Below, piece after piece: positions 1 to 9,250 of a stretch of DNA of 64,000 bases (positions within the stretch are counted from its first letter, which is position 1; each line of letters begins with the position of its first letter). The DNA is from Ectobacillus panaciterrae DSM 19096 (GTDB lineage: Bacteria; Bacillota; Bacilli; Bacillales; Bacillaceae_G). Under the pieces are notes generated by a model that saw nothing but the letters and a program-made list of their open reading frames with translations, searched no databases and had not been told where the DNA came from. Made by a program: the position numbers and the translations under genes. The stretch spans positions 1 through 64,000 of the forward strand of contig NZ_AUMR01000018.1 in NCBI RefSeq assembly GCF_000430785.1, in the 5' to 3' direction.

Positions 1-220
1 TATCCATTTGCTTATTCATTATGAACCTAAGATGAGTATTCTTGAAATCGTAAGACTACGCAAGCAAATGACTACGTTTCACATTTGGAAACAACATGAA
101 AAGTATCTTTCCAAACATTTTTGGAAGGAACGAACCTTTTGGAGTGACGGATATTTCGCTTGTTCCATTGGAAATGTCAGCAAAGAAACGATTCAAACAT
201 ACATGCAAGAACAAGGATGA
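1..220 (+). pseudogene. tnpA: IS200/IS605-type TnpA, 3' part only (cut by window edge)
   Basis: The reading frame is open from the window edge to a TGA at 218-220 and encodes the C-terminal 70-odd residues of a Y1 (tyrosine) transposase. The block FWSDGYFACSIG followed by a Tyr in IQTYMQEQG is the usual C-terminal part of IS200 TnpA, and that Tyr is the expected nucleophile. It is almost identical to the copy at 29596-29934 on the other strand, which is degenerate at its N-terminus; the corresponding part of this copy lies outside the window, so whether it is active cannot be judged. The hairpin-bearing end of the element follows at 225-315. Confidence 0.75.
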
Positions 221-224
221 AAAC

Positions 225-313
225 CGTGGGCTTACATCCACGAACCTAAAGGTATCGTGGGCTTACATCCACGAACCTAAAGGTATCGTGGTTTTACGCC
301 CACAAATATAAAA
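225..313 (+). repeat. IS200-type right end with 31-bp tandem duplication
   Basis: An imperfect palindrome (CCACGAACCT..AGGTATCGTGG) typical of the subterminal hairpins recognised by IS200/IS605 transposases occurs here twice, because a 31-bp unit starting at 225 is repeated at 256. The same palindrome bounds the other IS copy near 29560 and 30145. The sequence TTTTACGCCCACAA (about 293-306) is shared with the other copy and marks the element tip. Confidence 0.7.
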
Positions 314-551
314 AACACCTTGAATAATCCAGTTCTTAGTTCATTTTCTTCTGGTGCAGGAAATCTATCAAACTCTGTAAATAAATTTTGTATATATTTG
401 TATCATTTTCTTAATAAGTATGATATACTAAGGTTAATTATTTTTGTTCGGTATATGACTGATAGAAGGAATGTTTAAACAATCGTCTTGAAAGAGTATG
501 TAGAGCAAGAATGGTAATATAACGTGGAGAAATCCACACAGGAGGAACAAC

Positions 552-749
552 ATGTTACAAGGTAAAGTAAAATGGTTTAATGCAGAAAAAGGTTTCGGTT
601 TCATTGAAGTAGAAGGTCAAGACGATGTTTTCGTTCACTTCTCCGCTATCCAAGGCGACGGCTTCAAATCTTTAGAAGAAGGCCAAACAGTTACATTTGA
701 AATTACACAAGGTCCTCGCGGAGCACAAGCTGCTAACGTTCAAAAGTAA
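552..749 (+). CDS. csp: CspA-family cold shock protein
   Basis: A 65-residue single-domain cold-shock protein, an RNA/ssDNA chaperone that melts mRNA secondary structure. RNP1 (KGFGFIEV) and RNP2 (VFVHF) are both intact and the length matches Bacillus CspA/B/C/D paralogs. The ATG is preceded by a perfect AGGAGGA at 541-547. A leader of 100 nt or more seems likely between the probable promoter around 400-430 and the start codon; long structured leaders are common for csp genes, but I did not identify a specific cold-box. A strong terminator follows immediately. The paralog letter cannot be assigned from sequence alone. Confidence 0.96.
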   Translation: MLQGKVKWFNAEKGFGFIEVEGQDDVFVHFSAIQGDGFKSLEEGQTVTFEITQGPRGAQAANVQK

Positions 750-754
750 TTGTA

Positions 755-785
755 AAAAAGAACTCCTACTAGGAGTTCTTTTTTA
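755..785 (+). terminator. Rho-independent terminator of csp
   Basis: GAACTCCT/AGGAGTTC stem flanked by A and T runs directly after the csp stop. Confidence 0.9.
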
Positions 786-811
786 TATTTCTTTATGTTT
801 GAAAATTATGA

Positions 812-1717
812 TTATTTAGATGTTTCTGCATTAGACGCTTCCATTGCCTGCAACGACTGTTTCACTCTTTTGTCTGTAAACTTTCTAACGTCATCAGCAA
901 TGCCGTATGCCCAATCCATTACATTCTCGAATGTTTTATCTTCTTCTGGCATCTCGTAAGTGTAAGAGAATGTAAGGTTCGTGCAAACGCCGTTATCTTG
1001 AAAGTCCTCTATAATTAAATAAGGGTATTCCTCGACTACTTCTCTCATATTTTTTATGTAATCATCATACGAACAAATGTCATCCCAACGTTTGTGAGAG
1101 CTTCTTGCTTCGAATGAAATGTTAATCTCTTTGTTGCTTATTAAGTAAAAAACAAAAGATATTGCAATATTGTGCGTGTGATGTCCCCATTCTCCATCTA
1201 ACACTTTTATTGGAATATCAAATGGAAAAAGAGAAACGGGCTTAACATGTAAAAAGTTTGTAGTGGCCTTAACTGTTTTTCCGTCGAAGAAAAATTCTTG
1301 CGGTACAAAGGGAGTTGCAGGTGAAATGTCGTATGCATCATCGTCTTCAGCTGCATATAAGTCAATGCCATCCTCTACATGAGCATATACATGGCCTGAT
1401 TCCTCGTAAGCTGTGCCTCTTTTGCTTGCAAAGTATTGATTTTTATCAAATTCATTCACGTTAATAACTTTTACCTCAGAGCGCGCCTGAATATAGACAG
1501 GAATGCGAGTGTCGTGTTTTCCGTAATCCACAAGATAGGACGGAATGCCATTGTAAGAACCGTCTCCGTTATCAAGCAGACTTACAGATGTTCTTAATAG
1601 AGGATAGATTTCTCCTGTTTCAAACACAAAGGTTTTGTTTTCTTGGTTAGCTTTGCTTATTCCGTTAACTTCAAATGAATGTGTGACGAATATCGCAATA
1701 TCTTTATGTGTAGTCAT
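812..1717 (-). CDS. Conserved hypothetical protein, 301 aa
   Basis: A 301-residue soluble-looking protein with no signal peptide or membrane segment; acidic, with many aromatic residues and a mainly beta-strand appearance. I do not recognise the family. The ATG at 1717 has a reasonable GGAGGTTACAGAA leader. The gene is monocistronic: csp converges on it from the left and glnS lies upstream in the same orientation behind its own terminator. No catalytic motif stands out; a His-rich GHHTHN stretch sits near residue 180. Confidence 0.75.
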   Translation of the reverse strand: MTTHKDIAIFVTHSFEVNGISKANQENKTFVFETGEIYPLLRTSVSLLDNGDGSYNGIPSYLVDYGKHDTRIPVYIQARSEVKVINVNEFDKNQYFASKRGTAYEESGHVYAHVEDGIDLYAAEDDDAYDISPATPFVPQEFFFDGKTVKATTNFLHVKPVSLFPFDIPIKVLDGEWGHHTHNIAISFVFYLISNKEINISFEARSSHKRWDDICSYDDYIKNMREVVEEYPYLIIEDFQDNGVCTNLTFSYTYEMPEEDKTFENVMDWAYGIADDVRKFTDKRVKQSLQAMEASNAETSK

Positions 1718-1865
1718 ATTTCTGTAACCTCCATCAAGATTATTACTATTACTTTACTGTGCATGATGGTCTTTTTCCTTCTCCCATTCAAAATTTTGTA
1801 TGTATACATAGTTCATTTGGAAATGTAAAGGGAGGGGAGAGAGAAAAGATGCCGTATAAAGTACA

Positions 1866-1909
1866 AAAGACCAAAAACTCCCTCTATTGCTGAAGGAATT
1901 TTTGGCCTT
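1866..1909 (-). terminator. Terminator downstream of glnS
   Basis: GGCCAAAAATTCC...GGGAGTTTTTGGTC hairpin followed by a T-rich run when read on the minus strand. Confidence 0.75.
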
Positions 1910-1934
1910 TCTCATTCAGTTCATATCATTGAAA

Positions 1935-3584
1935 TTACAGTTTAAACGAACTTTTCAATGAAACAATTAGATTGAAGGTGATATGGTCTTTTGTTAGGTG
2001 TTTCGGATCTACATTAAAGTAGCCGTGTCTGAAGAACTGGAATTTGTCTTGCGGATTTACTTCTTTCATGTTTGGTTCAACGAAGCCGTGTAAAATTTCC
2101 AATGAATTTGGGTTTACGTGGTCAAGGAAGGTTGTTCCTTCTTCTTCGTTCTCATTATCAAGAATAAGCGGCTCATATAAGCGGAACTCCGCAGGTACGG
2201 CATGAGCAGCATCTACCCAGTGAATTGTTCCTTTCACTTTACGTCCTGTAAAGCCTGTACCGCTTTTTGTTTCCGGATCGTATGTGCAGTGAAGCTCAAT
2301 TACATTTCCGTTTTCGTCTTTGATGACCTCTTCGCATTTAATGAAGTATGCGTGTTTTAAGCGTACTTCATTGCCAGGGAATAGGCGGAAATACTTCTTC
2401 GGAGGATTCTCCATGAAATCGTCCTGCTCGATGTAAATTTCTCTTGAGAACGGAATTTGCCGTATTCCCATTTCCGGATTTTCCGGATTGATTTCTGCAT
2501 CCAGCATTTCAACTTGACCTTCCGGATAGTTGGTGATTACAACTTTCAGAGGCTTTACAACACCCATTGTACGAGGAGCTTTTAATTTTAAATCTTCTCT
2601 TACAAAGTGCTCAAGCATTGCTGTATCGACGGTGCCAGTCGTTTTTGCTACCCCGATTTCACGGCAGAACGCGCGAATCGCTTCAGGCGTATAGCCTCTT
2701 CTTCTCAAGCCTGAAATAGTAGGCATGCGAGGGTCGTCCCAGCCGTCTACGTATTCTTCGTCAACCAATTGCTTGAGCTTGCGTTTGCTCATAACCGTAT
2801 TTGTCAAATTCAATCGGCCGAATTCGATTTGCTGCGGTTTGCTTTCCATTTCACATTGTTCAATAACCCAATTATAAAGAGGGCGTTGATCTTCAAATTC
2901 TAACGTACAGATGGAATGCGTAACATCTTCAATAGCATCTTCAATAGGGTGGGCAAAAGCGTACATTGGATAAATACACCATTTGTCTCCTGTATTATGA
3001 TGAGTTGCGTGAGCGATGCGGTATAAAATAGGATCACGTAAGTTAATGTTAGGAGAAGACATATCAATCTTTGCACGCAATACTTTTTCGCCGTCGCCAA
3101 ATTCTCCGCTGCGCATACGCTCAAATAAATCCAAATTTTCTTCTGCAGAGCGCTCGCGATAAGGGCTTTCTTTTCCAGGCGCTGTTAATGTTCCGCGATA
3201 CTCACGAATTTCTTCGGCTGTTAAGTCATCTACGTATGCCAGTCCTTTTTTAATCAGCAGCACTGCACGGTTATACATTTCCTCGAAATAGTCAGAAGCG
3301 AAGAATAAGCCGTCCCAATCGAATCCAAGCCATTTTACATCTTCTTTAATTGAATTTACGTATTCAATATCTTCCTTTAACGGGTTCGTATCATCAAAGC
3401 GCAGATTCGTTTTTCCTTTAAACTCATCTGCCAATTCAAAATTCAGTACGATAGATTTTGCGTGTCCGATATGTAAATAGCCGTTTGGCTCCGGAGGAAA
3501 ACGAGTAATGACATGGTCGTGTTTTCTCGTTTCTAAATCTTCTTTCACAATATTTCTGATAAAATTAGACGAGCTATGTTCCAC
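1935..3584 (-). CDS. glnS: Glutaminyl-tRNA synthetase
   Basis: A 549-residue class I aminoacyl-tRNA synthetase that charges tRNA-Gln directly. The HIGH signature is at residues 38-41 ([14 protein letters not shown]) and the KMSKS-type loop is VMSKRK at about 264-269. The C-terminal half carries the beta-barrel anticodon-binding region with the [12 protein letters not shown] and [11 protein letters not shown] blocks typical of GlnRS. Length is standard for bacterial GlnRS. Many Bacillus species make Gln-tRNA only through GluRS plus GatCAB, so a full-length GlnRS is notable. The gene stands alone with its own terminator and an AAAGAGGTTG ribosome binding site. Confidence 0.96.
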   Translation of the reverse strand: MEHSSSNFIRNIVKEDLETRKHDHVITRFPPEPNGYLHIGHAKSIVLNFELADEFKGKTNLRFDDTNPLKEDIEYVNSIKEDVKWLGFDWDGLFFASDYFEEMYNRAVLLIKKGLAYVDDLTAEEIREYRGTLTAPGKESPYRERSAEENLDLFERMRSGEFGDGEKVLRAKIDMSSPNINLRDPILYRIAHATHHNTGDKWCIYPMYAFAHPIEDAIEDVTHSICTLEFEDQRPLYNWVIEQCEMESKPQQIEFGRLNLTNTVMSKRKLKQLVDEEYVDGWDDPRMPTISGLRRRGYTPEAIRAFCREIGVAKTTGTVDTAMLEHFVREDLKLKAPRTMGVVKPLKVVITNYPEGQVEMLDAEINPENPEMGIRQIPFSREIYIEQDDFMENPPKKYFRLFPGNEVRLKHAYFIKCEEVIKDENGNVIELHCTYDPETKSGTGFTGRKVKGTIHWVDAAHAVPAEFRLYEPLILDNENEEEGTTFLDHVNPNSLEILHGFVEPNMKEVNPQDKFQFFRHGYFNVDPKHLTKDHITFNLIVSLKSSFKL

Positions 3585-3800
3585 TTATTTCAACCTCTTT
3601 CATTTTCTATATTTTATCATTTTACTTGTATTATATAGCATAAGTAAAGAGTTTGCATGGAAACCATTGATTGAAAGTTGCAGCAGGAGATTTAGAGAAC
3701 GGAATCACGTGGAGATCCGGCATATTTGCTTCGTATGCTTTGTTTTTGGAGTAATGCTACGAATCGGTATGAAAGTGTTTTAAATTTCTTTCAATAAATG

Positions 3801-3835
3801 AAAAAAAGGATTCACCCGCTGCTGCGGACAAATCC
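3801..3835 (-). terminator. Terminator of the MarR/ABC exporter operon
   Basis: On the minus strand GGATTtgtCCGC..GCGGgtgAATCC is followed by a seven-T run. Confidence 0.85.
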
Positions 3836-3844
3836 ATTTCTTCA

Positions 3845-5707
3845 TTACACAGCCGATGCTTCTTCGCCGAACTGACTATTGTACAATTCGGCATAAAAAC
3901 CGTTTTGCGCAAGCAATTCATTATGATTTCCTTGTTCAATGACCGCACCTTGATTCATAACAAGAATTAAATCGGCATCCTTAATTGTAGATAAACGGTG
4001 GGCGATGACAAAGCTGGTTCGCCCCTGCATCAGGGCTGTCATCGCTTTTTGGATATACACTTCTGTTCGTGTATCGACGCTGCTTGTCGCTTCATCCAAA
4101 ATCATAATCGCCGGGTCTGCCAACAGGGCTCGGGCAATCGTCAACAATTGGCGCTGTCCTTGCGAAATGTTGGACGCATCTTCATTTAATACTGTGTCAT
4201 AACCATCGGGCAACGTCCGGATGAATTGATCGGCATGAGCTGCTTTGGCCGCTGCAATTATTTCTTCGTCCGTTGCCTCAAGGCGGCCGTAAGCGATATT
4301 ATCTTTAATAGTGCCATTAAAGAGCCACGTATCCTGCAGCACCATCCCGAACATTTTTCGCAAGTCTTCGCGGGACATATCCCGCGTATCGGCACCGTCA
4401 ATTTTAATAGCGCCGCCGTTTAGTTCATAAAAACGCATAAGCAGATTGATCAATGTTGTTTTACCTGCACCTGTTGGTCCGACAATCGCTGCTGTTTGAC
4501 CAGGTTTCACTTGGATATTCATATCTTTAATAAGCAATGCATCGGGTTTATAACCGAAGTCGACATGTTCGAAGCTCACTTCACCTTTTATTACCGGCAA
4601 GTTCACTCTGTTTACGGCTGCTTTTACTTCTTCTTGTTCATCAAGCAGCTCAAAGACGCGTTCTGCCGCAGCGATCGTCGCTTGGATGATGTTGGCGATG
4701 TTCGCCGTTTGAGCGATCGGCTGGGAAAATTGTCTGGAATACTGGATGAACGCTTGAATATCGCCAATCGTGATGAAGCCTTTCGTAACGTAAATACCGC
4801 CGACTACGGCAATCAATACGTAGCCGAGATTGCTGACGAATGACATGAGCGGCATGATGATGCCGGAGATGAACTGTGCGCGCCACCCGGCATTATACAA
4901 CTTCTCATTTACTTCATTGAATTCCAATTTTGCTTTTTCTTCATGACCGAACGCTTTAATAATTTGATGTCCTGTATACATTTCTTCAATATGACCGTTT
5001 AATTGTCCAAGCGATTTTTGCTGTGCGGCAAAATATTTTTGCGAGCGCATCATAATCGGTTTTAAGACGAAAATTGAAAGGGCTATTGTCACAATGCTGA
5101 TGAATGTGAGCGTAGGGCTGATTGTTAACATCATGATGATGATTCCCACGATAGTGACAATTGATGTGATAAATTGCGTGATGCTTTGCTGAAGCGTGCT
5201 TCCGATTGTATCAATATCATTTGTCACCCGGCTGAGCGTGTCGCCATGGGGATGTTCATCGTAATATTTCAGCGGAAGCCGTGCCAGCTTTTCGTTCACT
5301 TCTGTGCGTAAATCGTAGACGGTTTTTTGAGCGACATCCGACATGATGTATTGCTGGAGGTAGCTGAATAATGCGCTTATGATATAGAGCCCGACTAACA
5401 GAAGCAGTATTTCTCCGATAGAATGAAAGTCGATTTTAGCTCCAGGCACGCCTTTAAACTTCATCATCGCGCCTTCAAACAGCTTTGTAGTTACTTTCCC
5501 CATTAATTTCGGCCCGGCAATTAAGAAAATAGTACTTAGAATCGCGGTAAAGAATACAGCAATTAAATTGAAACGCCGCGGTTGTAAGTAGGTAAGAAGA
5601 CGGCGAAGCGTGCCCTTAAAATCCTTTACCTTTGCGCCTTGTATCATCATGTTAGCGCCAGGGCCATGCCCGAAACCGCGTCCTTGCTGCGACTGTTGGT
5701 TTCTCAT
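3845..5707 (-). CDS. ABC exporter half-transporter (catalytic NBD subunit)
   Basis: A 620-residue type IV (ABCB-like) exporter half: Gly/Gln-rich N-terminal tail, six membrane helices over about residues 45-330, then a nucleotide-binding domain with Walker A GPTGAGKTT (410-418), signature NISQGQRQ (513-520) and Walker B IMILDEA with the catalytic Glu at 539. Its start overlaps the stop of the upstream half-transporter by 4 bp (ATGA-type coupling), so the two almost certainly form a heterodimer of the YfiBC/BmrCD/LmrCD multidrug type. It is the last gene of the marR-ABC-ABC operon. The substrate is unknown. Confidence 0.93.
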   Translation of the reverse strand: MRNQQSQQGRGFGHGPGANMMIQGAKVKDFKGTLRRLLTYLQPRRFNLIAVFFTAILSTIFLIAGPKLMGKVTTKLFEGAMMKFKGVPGAKIDFHSIGEILLLLVGLYIISALFSYLQQYIMSDVAQKTVYDLRTEVNEKLARLPLKYYDEHPHGDTLSRVTNDIDTIGSTLQQSITQFITSIVTIVGIIIMMLTISPTLTFISIVTIALSIFVLKPIMMRSQKYFAAQQKSLGQLNGHIEEMYTGHQIIKAFGHEEKAKLEFNEVNEKLYNAGWRAQFISGIIMPLMSFVSNLGYVLIAVVGGIYVTKGFITIGDIQAFIQYSRQFSQPIAQTANIANIIQATIAAAERVFELLDEQEEVKAAVNRVNLPVIKGEVSFEHVDFGYKPDALLIKDMNIQVKPGQTAAIVGPTGAGKTTLINLLMRFYELNGGAIKIDGADTRDMSREDLRKMFGMVLQDTWLFNGTIKDNIAYGRLEATDEEIIAAAKAAHADQFIRTLPDGYDTVLNEDASNISQGQRQLLTIARALLADPAIMILDEATSSVDTRTEVYIQKAMTALMQGRTSFVIAHRLSTIKDADLILVMNQGAVIEQGNHNELLAQNGFYAELYNSQFGEEASAV

Positions 5708-7431
5708 GCGATCTCCTCCTCAGACAATTGCGATTCAACGATTTCACGGTATACAGCGCATGTTTCCATCAACTGCTGATGCGTTCCGATACCTTCTATT
5801 TTTCCGGCGTCGAGCACGATGATTTGATCGGCATCCAGTACGGTGCTGACACGCTGGGCGACAAGGAGCACTGTGGCATCCGCCGTTTCTTCCTTCAGGG
5901 CGGCGCGCAGCTTCGCATCGGTTTTAAAATCCAGTGCGGAAAAGCTGTCATCGAATACATAAATATCCGGTTTGCGGACTAAAGCGCGAGCAATGGATAA
6001 GCGCTGTTTTTGACCGCCGGAAAGATTGGTTCCGCCTTGCGTGATTTCCGATTCATAGCCGTCTTTCATTTGTTCAACGAAGTCAGCAGCCTGCGCAATT
6101 CGAGCGGCATGCATAATTTCTTCAGCTGTGGCGTCCTCTTTGCCATAGCGAATGTTTTCATTGATTGTACCTGAAAATAAAATAGCTTTTTGCGGAACGA
6201 AACCGATTTTTGCACGTAAATCCGTTTGAGACATCTGCTGAATATCAACGCCGTTTATACGAATAGCTCCAGCGTTAATATCATAAAAACGCGGAATCAA
6301 GTTTACGAGCGTCGATTTACCTGAACCCGTTCCGCCGATAATCGCTGTTACTTGACCAGGCTTTGTTTGAAACGAAATATGTGATAACGCGGGCCTTTCT
6401 GCTCCCGGATAGCTGAATGATACATGATCAAACTCGACATACCCGCGGTTTTTATCAGCTGTTACGGTTACTTTTGCATCGACAATACTAGGTTCCATTT
6501 CAAGCACTTCGTTAATGCGGGCTGCAGAAGCAGAGGCACGCGGCACCATGACAAACATGACTGATGCCATAATAAGCGCAAACATAATTTGTGAAACGTA
6601 TTGGATAAAAGCGATCAAATCACCGATTTGCATACTTCCGCTGTCAATGCGCAGACCGCCGAACCAGAGAATGGCTACAGTGGTCAAGTTCAGAATCAGC
6701 ATCATCATCGGCATCATGAATGCCATAATTTTGTTCACTTTAATGGAAACGTCCATTAAATCATAATTTGCTTTTTCAAAACGTGTTTGTTCATAAGGAT
6801 CGCGATTGAATGCACGAATGACGCGAACGCCCGTCAAGCTTTCACGGAGAATAAGGTTCAATTTATCTAGTTTGACCTGCATGGCTTTAAAGAGCGGTAA
6901 AGCCTTATACATAATCAAGAAGATGGTAAGGACCAGAATAGGGGAGATGGCCACAATCACGAGCGAAAGCTTCGCGTCCTTCGAAACCGCCATGATAATG
7001 CCGCCGACTAACATGAATGGCGCGCTGAGCACCATGCGCATCATCATGATCAGCACTTGCTGGACTTGTGTAATATCGTTGGTCGTACGTGTAATCAATG
7101 AAGCGGTTCCAACCTTGTCGAATTCATAAAGAGAAAATCCCTCTACACGAGAAAATACTTTCTCGCGCAAGTTTTTGCCGAAGCCCATCGCCGTTTTGGA
7201 TGAGAGATAGCTTGCGAATACCGAACAAACCGCTCCGACAGCAGTAATCAGCAGCATGAAAGCACCGATTTTCAAAATGTAGTTCGTGTCGCCTTTTACG
7301 ACACCAGTATCAATGATGTCCGACATCAACGTCGGTAAATACAGATCAGACATGGATTGAACAAAAACAAATACGAGTACGCCCGCAATAATCCAAGCAA
7401 ATGGTTTTAAATCACGAAATAGCTTTAACAC
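5704..7431 (-). CDS. ABC exporter half-transporter (degenerate-site subunit)
   Basis: A 575-residue ABC exporter half with membrane helices over about residues 10-290 and a nucleotide-binding domain: Walker A GGTGSGKST (366-374), signature LSGGQ (470-474), Walker B YVFDDS (491-496). The residue at the catalytic-glutamate position is Asp (495). This is the hallmark of the degenerate partner in heterodimeric exporters such as TM287/288, LmrCD and BmrCD. It overlaps the MarR gene by 7 bp and the next half-transporter by 4 bp, so all three are translated as a coupled set. Confidence 0.93.
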   Translation of the reverse strand: MLKLFRDLKPFAWIIAGVLVFVFVQSMSDLYLPTLMSDIIDTGVVKGDTNYILKIGAFMLLITAVGAVCSVFASYLSSKTAMGFGKNLREKVFSRVEGFSLYEFDKVGTASLITRTTNDITQVQQVLIMMMRMVLSAPFMLVGGIIMAVSKDAKLSLVIVAISPILVLTIFLIMYKALPLFKAMQVKLDKLNLILRESLTGVRVIRAFNRDPYEQTRFEKANYDLMDVSIKVNKIMAFMMPMMMLILNLTTVAILWFGGLRIDSGSMQIGDLIAFIQYVSQIMFALIMASVMFVMVPRASASAARINEVLEMEPSIVDAKVTVTADKNRGYVEFDHVSFSYPGAERPALSHISFQTKPGQVTAIIGGTGSGKSTLVNLIPRFYDINAGAIRINGVDIQQMSQTDLRAKIGFVPQKAILFSGTINENIRYGKEDATAEEIMHAARIAQAADFVEQMKDGYESEITQGGTNLSGGQKQRLSIARALVRKPDIYVFDDSFSALDFKTDAKLRAALKEETADATVLLVAQRVSTVLDADQIIVLDAGKIEGIGTHQQLMETCAVYREIVESQLSEEEIA

Positions 7432-7913
7432 CGTTCTGCGCCTCCATCCTGCATCGTTTCTTCTTCCATCATCAATTCGTACACCTGCTGGTGGATGCTT
7501 AATAAAGTGTCGATTGATTCTTGAGGAAGCTCTGCCAATACACGATCCATTTTCTGGTACATTCCGTTCGGGTCGTCATATATGAGCTGCACTTGCCGCT
7601 CTCCAGCTTCGGTCAAGCGAAGCTGCACTTCCCGGCGGTTTTCTTCGGAAATGATGCGCTCCAATAAACCAAGCGAAACCAATCCATCCACACCTGTACT
7701 CAGCGTGCTTTTCGGAAACAAGAGCCGTTCGCCCAAATACTTTTGCGGAACGATTTTCCCTGAAGGTATCGTTTGCAATATTAAAAACTGCGGCATACTT
7801 AAATCGCTGTTCATCATTGTTGCCTGGCCCCATTTGCCGAACCGCCGCTGAATGCGCCAAAAGGATCGAAGCACGTTGAGTGTTTGCTTCAATTGTTCCT
7901 CTTTCTTTTCCAT
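7425..7913 (-). CDS. MarR-family transcriptional regulator of the ABC exporter
   Basis: A winged-helix MarR regulator of about 162 residues; the wing region reads ISEENRREVQLRLTEAGERQ. The start is taken at the ATG at 7913, which has AGAGG eight bases upstream; a GTG at 7922 lies too close to that site. The gene heads the exporter operon and overlaps the first transporter gene, so it probably represses the operon and responds to an exported drug or metabolite. A near-perfect inverted repeat at 7941-7967 just upstream is a likely operator. Confidence 0.9.
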   Translation of the reverse strand: MEKKEEQLKQTLNVLRSFWRIQRRFGKWGQATMMNSDLSMPQFLILQTIPSGKIVPQKYLGERLLFPKSTLSTGVDGLVSLGLLERIISEENRREVQLRLTEAGERQVQLIYDDPNGMYQKMDRVLAELPQESIDTLLSIHQQVYELMMEEETMQDGGAERC

Positions 7914-7940
7914 CTGTGTCACCTCTATTCAGTTCATTAT

Positions 7941-7967
7941 GAAACAGTTCTTTGAAAGACTGTTCAT
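7941..7967. promoter_or_regulatory. Candidate MarR operator
   Basis: Near-perfect palindrome (TGAAACAGTTC..GACTGTTCA) 28 bp upstream of the MarR start codon. MarR proteins bind inverted repeats of this size and usually autoregulate. Operator function is inferred from position and symmetry only. Confidence 0.55.
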
Positions 7968-8151
7968 TTTGGAAAAATTAACTTTGTTAATAATAATGAG
8001 TTTAAAGCCATAATAAAGAGAAGTCAAGAAAGGAACAACAACAAATTATGACATGGTTTTCCGCATAAAATAAATGGGCAATTTTAGCTTGCCAGGTTTT
8101 ATAATTTCTCTGTATGTGCGTTTGTTTTTTTAATTTCCGATAAGTACATGT

Positions 8152-8202
8152 TATACAAAAAGAGCAATTTTCTCATAATGAGAAAGTTGCTCTTTTTGTA
8201 TA
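8152..8202 (-). terminator. Terminator downstream of the TauE/SafE permease
   Basis: Long hairpin, ATACAAAAAGAGCAA arm and its complement, with U-rich tails on both strands; may work in both directions. Confidence 0.85.
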
Positions 8203-8215
8203 AACATTAAATGAT

Positions 8216-8980
8216 TCAAATGAGCTTTAATCCACTAATTAAAATAATTGTCGCCATTACAGTTTGGAGTGGTTTAGCGGAAACTTTAGTAGTTAGCCTA
8301 CTGCCTATCAGCACGCCCGGGATTGACCCTATTAGCAAATTAGCTGTCAGCATATAGTCCACACGGCCAAAGCTGGCATTTAATATACCCGCAACGGTTA
8401 CTAACAAAAAGGCATGTGCAATATCTGTTCCCACTAACTCAGAAGTGTTCATTCGATATAAATACAACATGGCAATAGCAAATAAAGATCCAGAGCCAAT
8501 TGAAGTTAGTCCAACTATAAAACCAAAGATTACACCAATGAGAATGGTTAGTGCTCGCTTTTTTTCAAGAGGTTGCAGCTGCCAACGATTAGGGCGTATC
8601 TTCTTATCGAAAAAGACTCGAAGAATAATAGAAACAGCTACTAGAGTCATGACATAGCCAAGTGCATGTTTAATAATTTGCTCCTGATGCTGATGAAATG
8701 TTGGAAAAAGATGAAGAGTTCCAATGGCAAGAGTTGCACTTGGAATACTGCCCAACGCTAAATATTTCACCATTTTAACATTAATGGTACTTTGTTTCCA
8801 GTGCTGAGTTACTCCGAATAACTTTGTAATAGAATTATAGACAAGATCTGTTCCTACTGCGATGGAAGGATTAATACCTAATACTATTAAAAGCGGAGTC
8901 AAAAGTGCTGCGCCTCCTACTCCTGTTAATCCTACTAAAAGTCCTACTACTAATCCCATAATTGTGATGCTGAGATTCAT
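8216..8980 (-). CDS. TauE/SafE-family membrane permease
   Basis: About 254 residues with seven to eight hydrophobic segments and the family repeats GLTGVGGAALLTPLL near the N-terminus and GLTSIGSGSLFAIAML in the second half. The family exports sulfite or organosulfonates or moves related anions; the substrate here is unknown. The start is placed at the ATG at 8980, which has AGGGGG eight bases upstream; an in-frame start 33 codons further upstream has no good ribosome binding site and would add a non-homologous tail. Monocistronic. Confidence 0.88.
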   Translation of the reverse strand: MNLSITIMGLVVGLLVGLTGVGGAALLTPLLIVLGINPSIAVGTDLVYNSITKLFGVTQHWKQSTINVKMVKYLALGSIPSATLAIGTLHLFPTFHQHQEQIIKHALGYVMTLVAVSIILRVFFDKKIRPNRWQLQPLEKKRALTILIGVIFGFIVGLTSIGSGSLFAIAMLYLYRMNTSELVGTDIAHAFLLVTVAGILNASFGRVDYMLTANLLIGSIPGVLIGSRLTTKVSAKPLQTVMATIILISGLKLI

Positions 8981-9250
8981 TTTGGTGCCCCCTAAATTAA
9001 ATCCGAGTATTTTTATGTGATTATACAATATTAATCCCTTGTAGTAAATAAAATTCGGAATATTTTTAATTGATTTCAAAATTTTCGTTTTGGAGTGTTT
9101 TTATTTTTAACTTGATAGTAGGGGTCGGGACCTCGTAAAGAACATTATTGTCAGTTCACAACAACGTTTCACTTTAAGCAAGCATTACACTAAAATGTTT
9201 TACATATAATTCCATGTCGACGTTCGAATATAAAGGAGGATAGATGTGAA

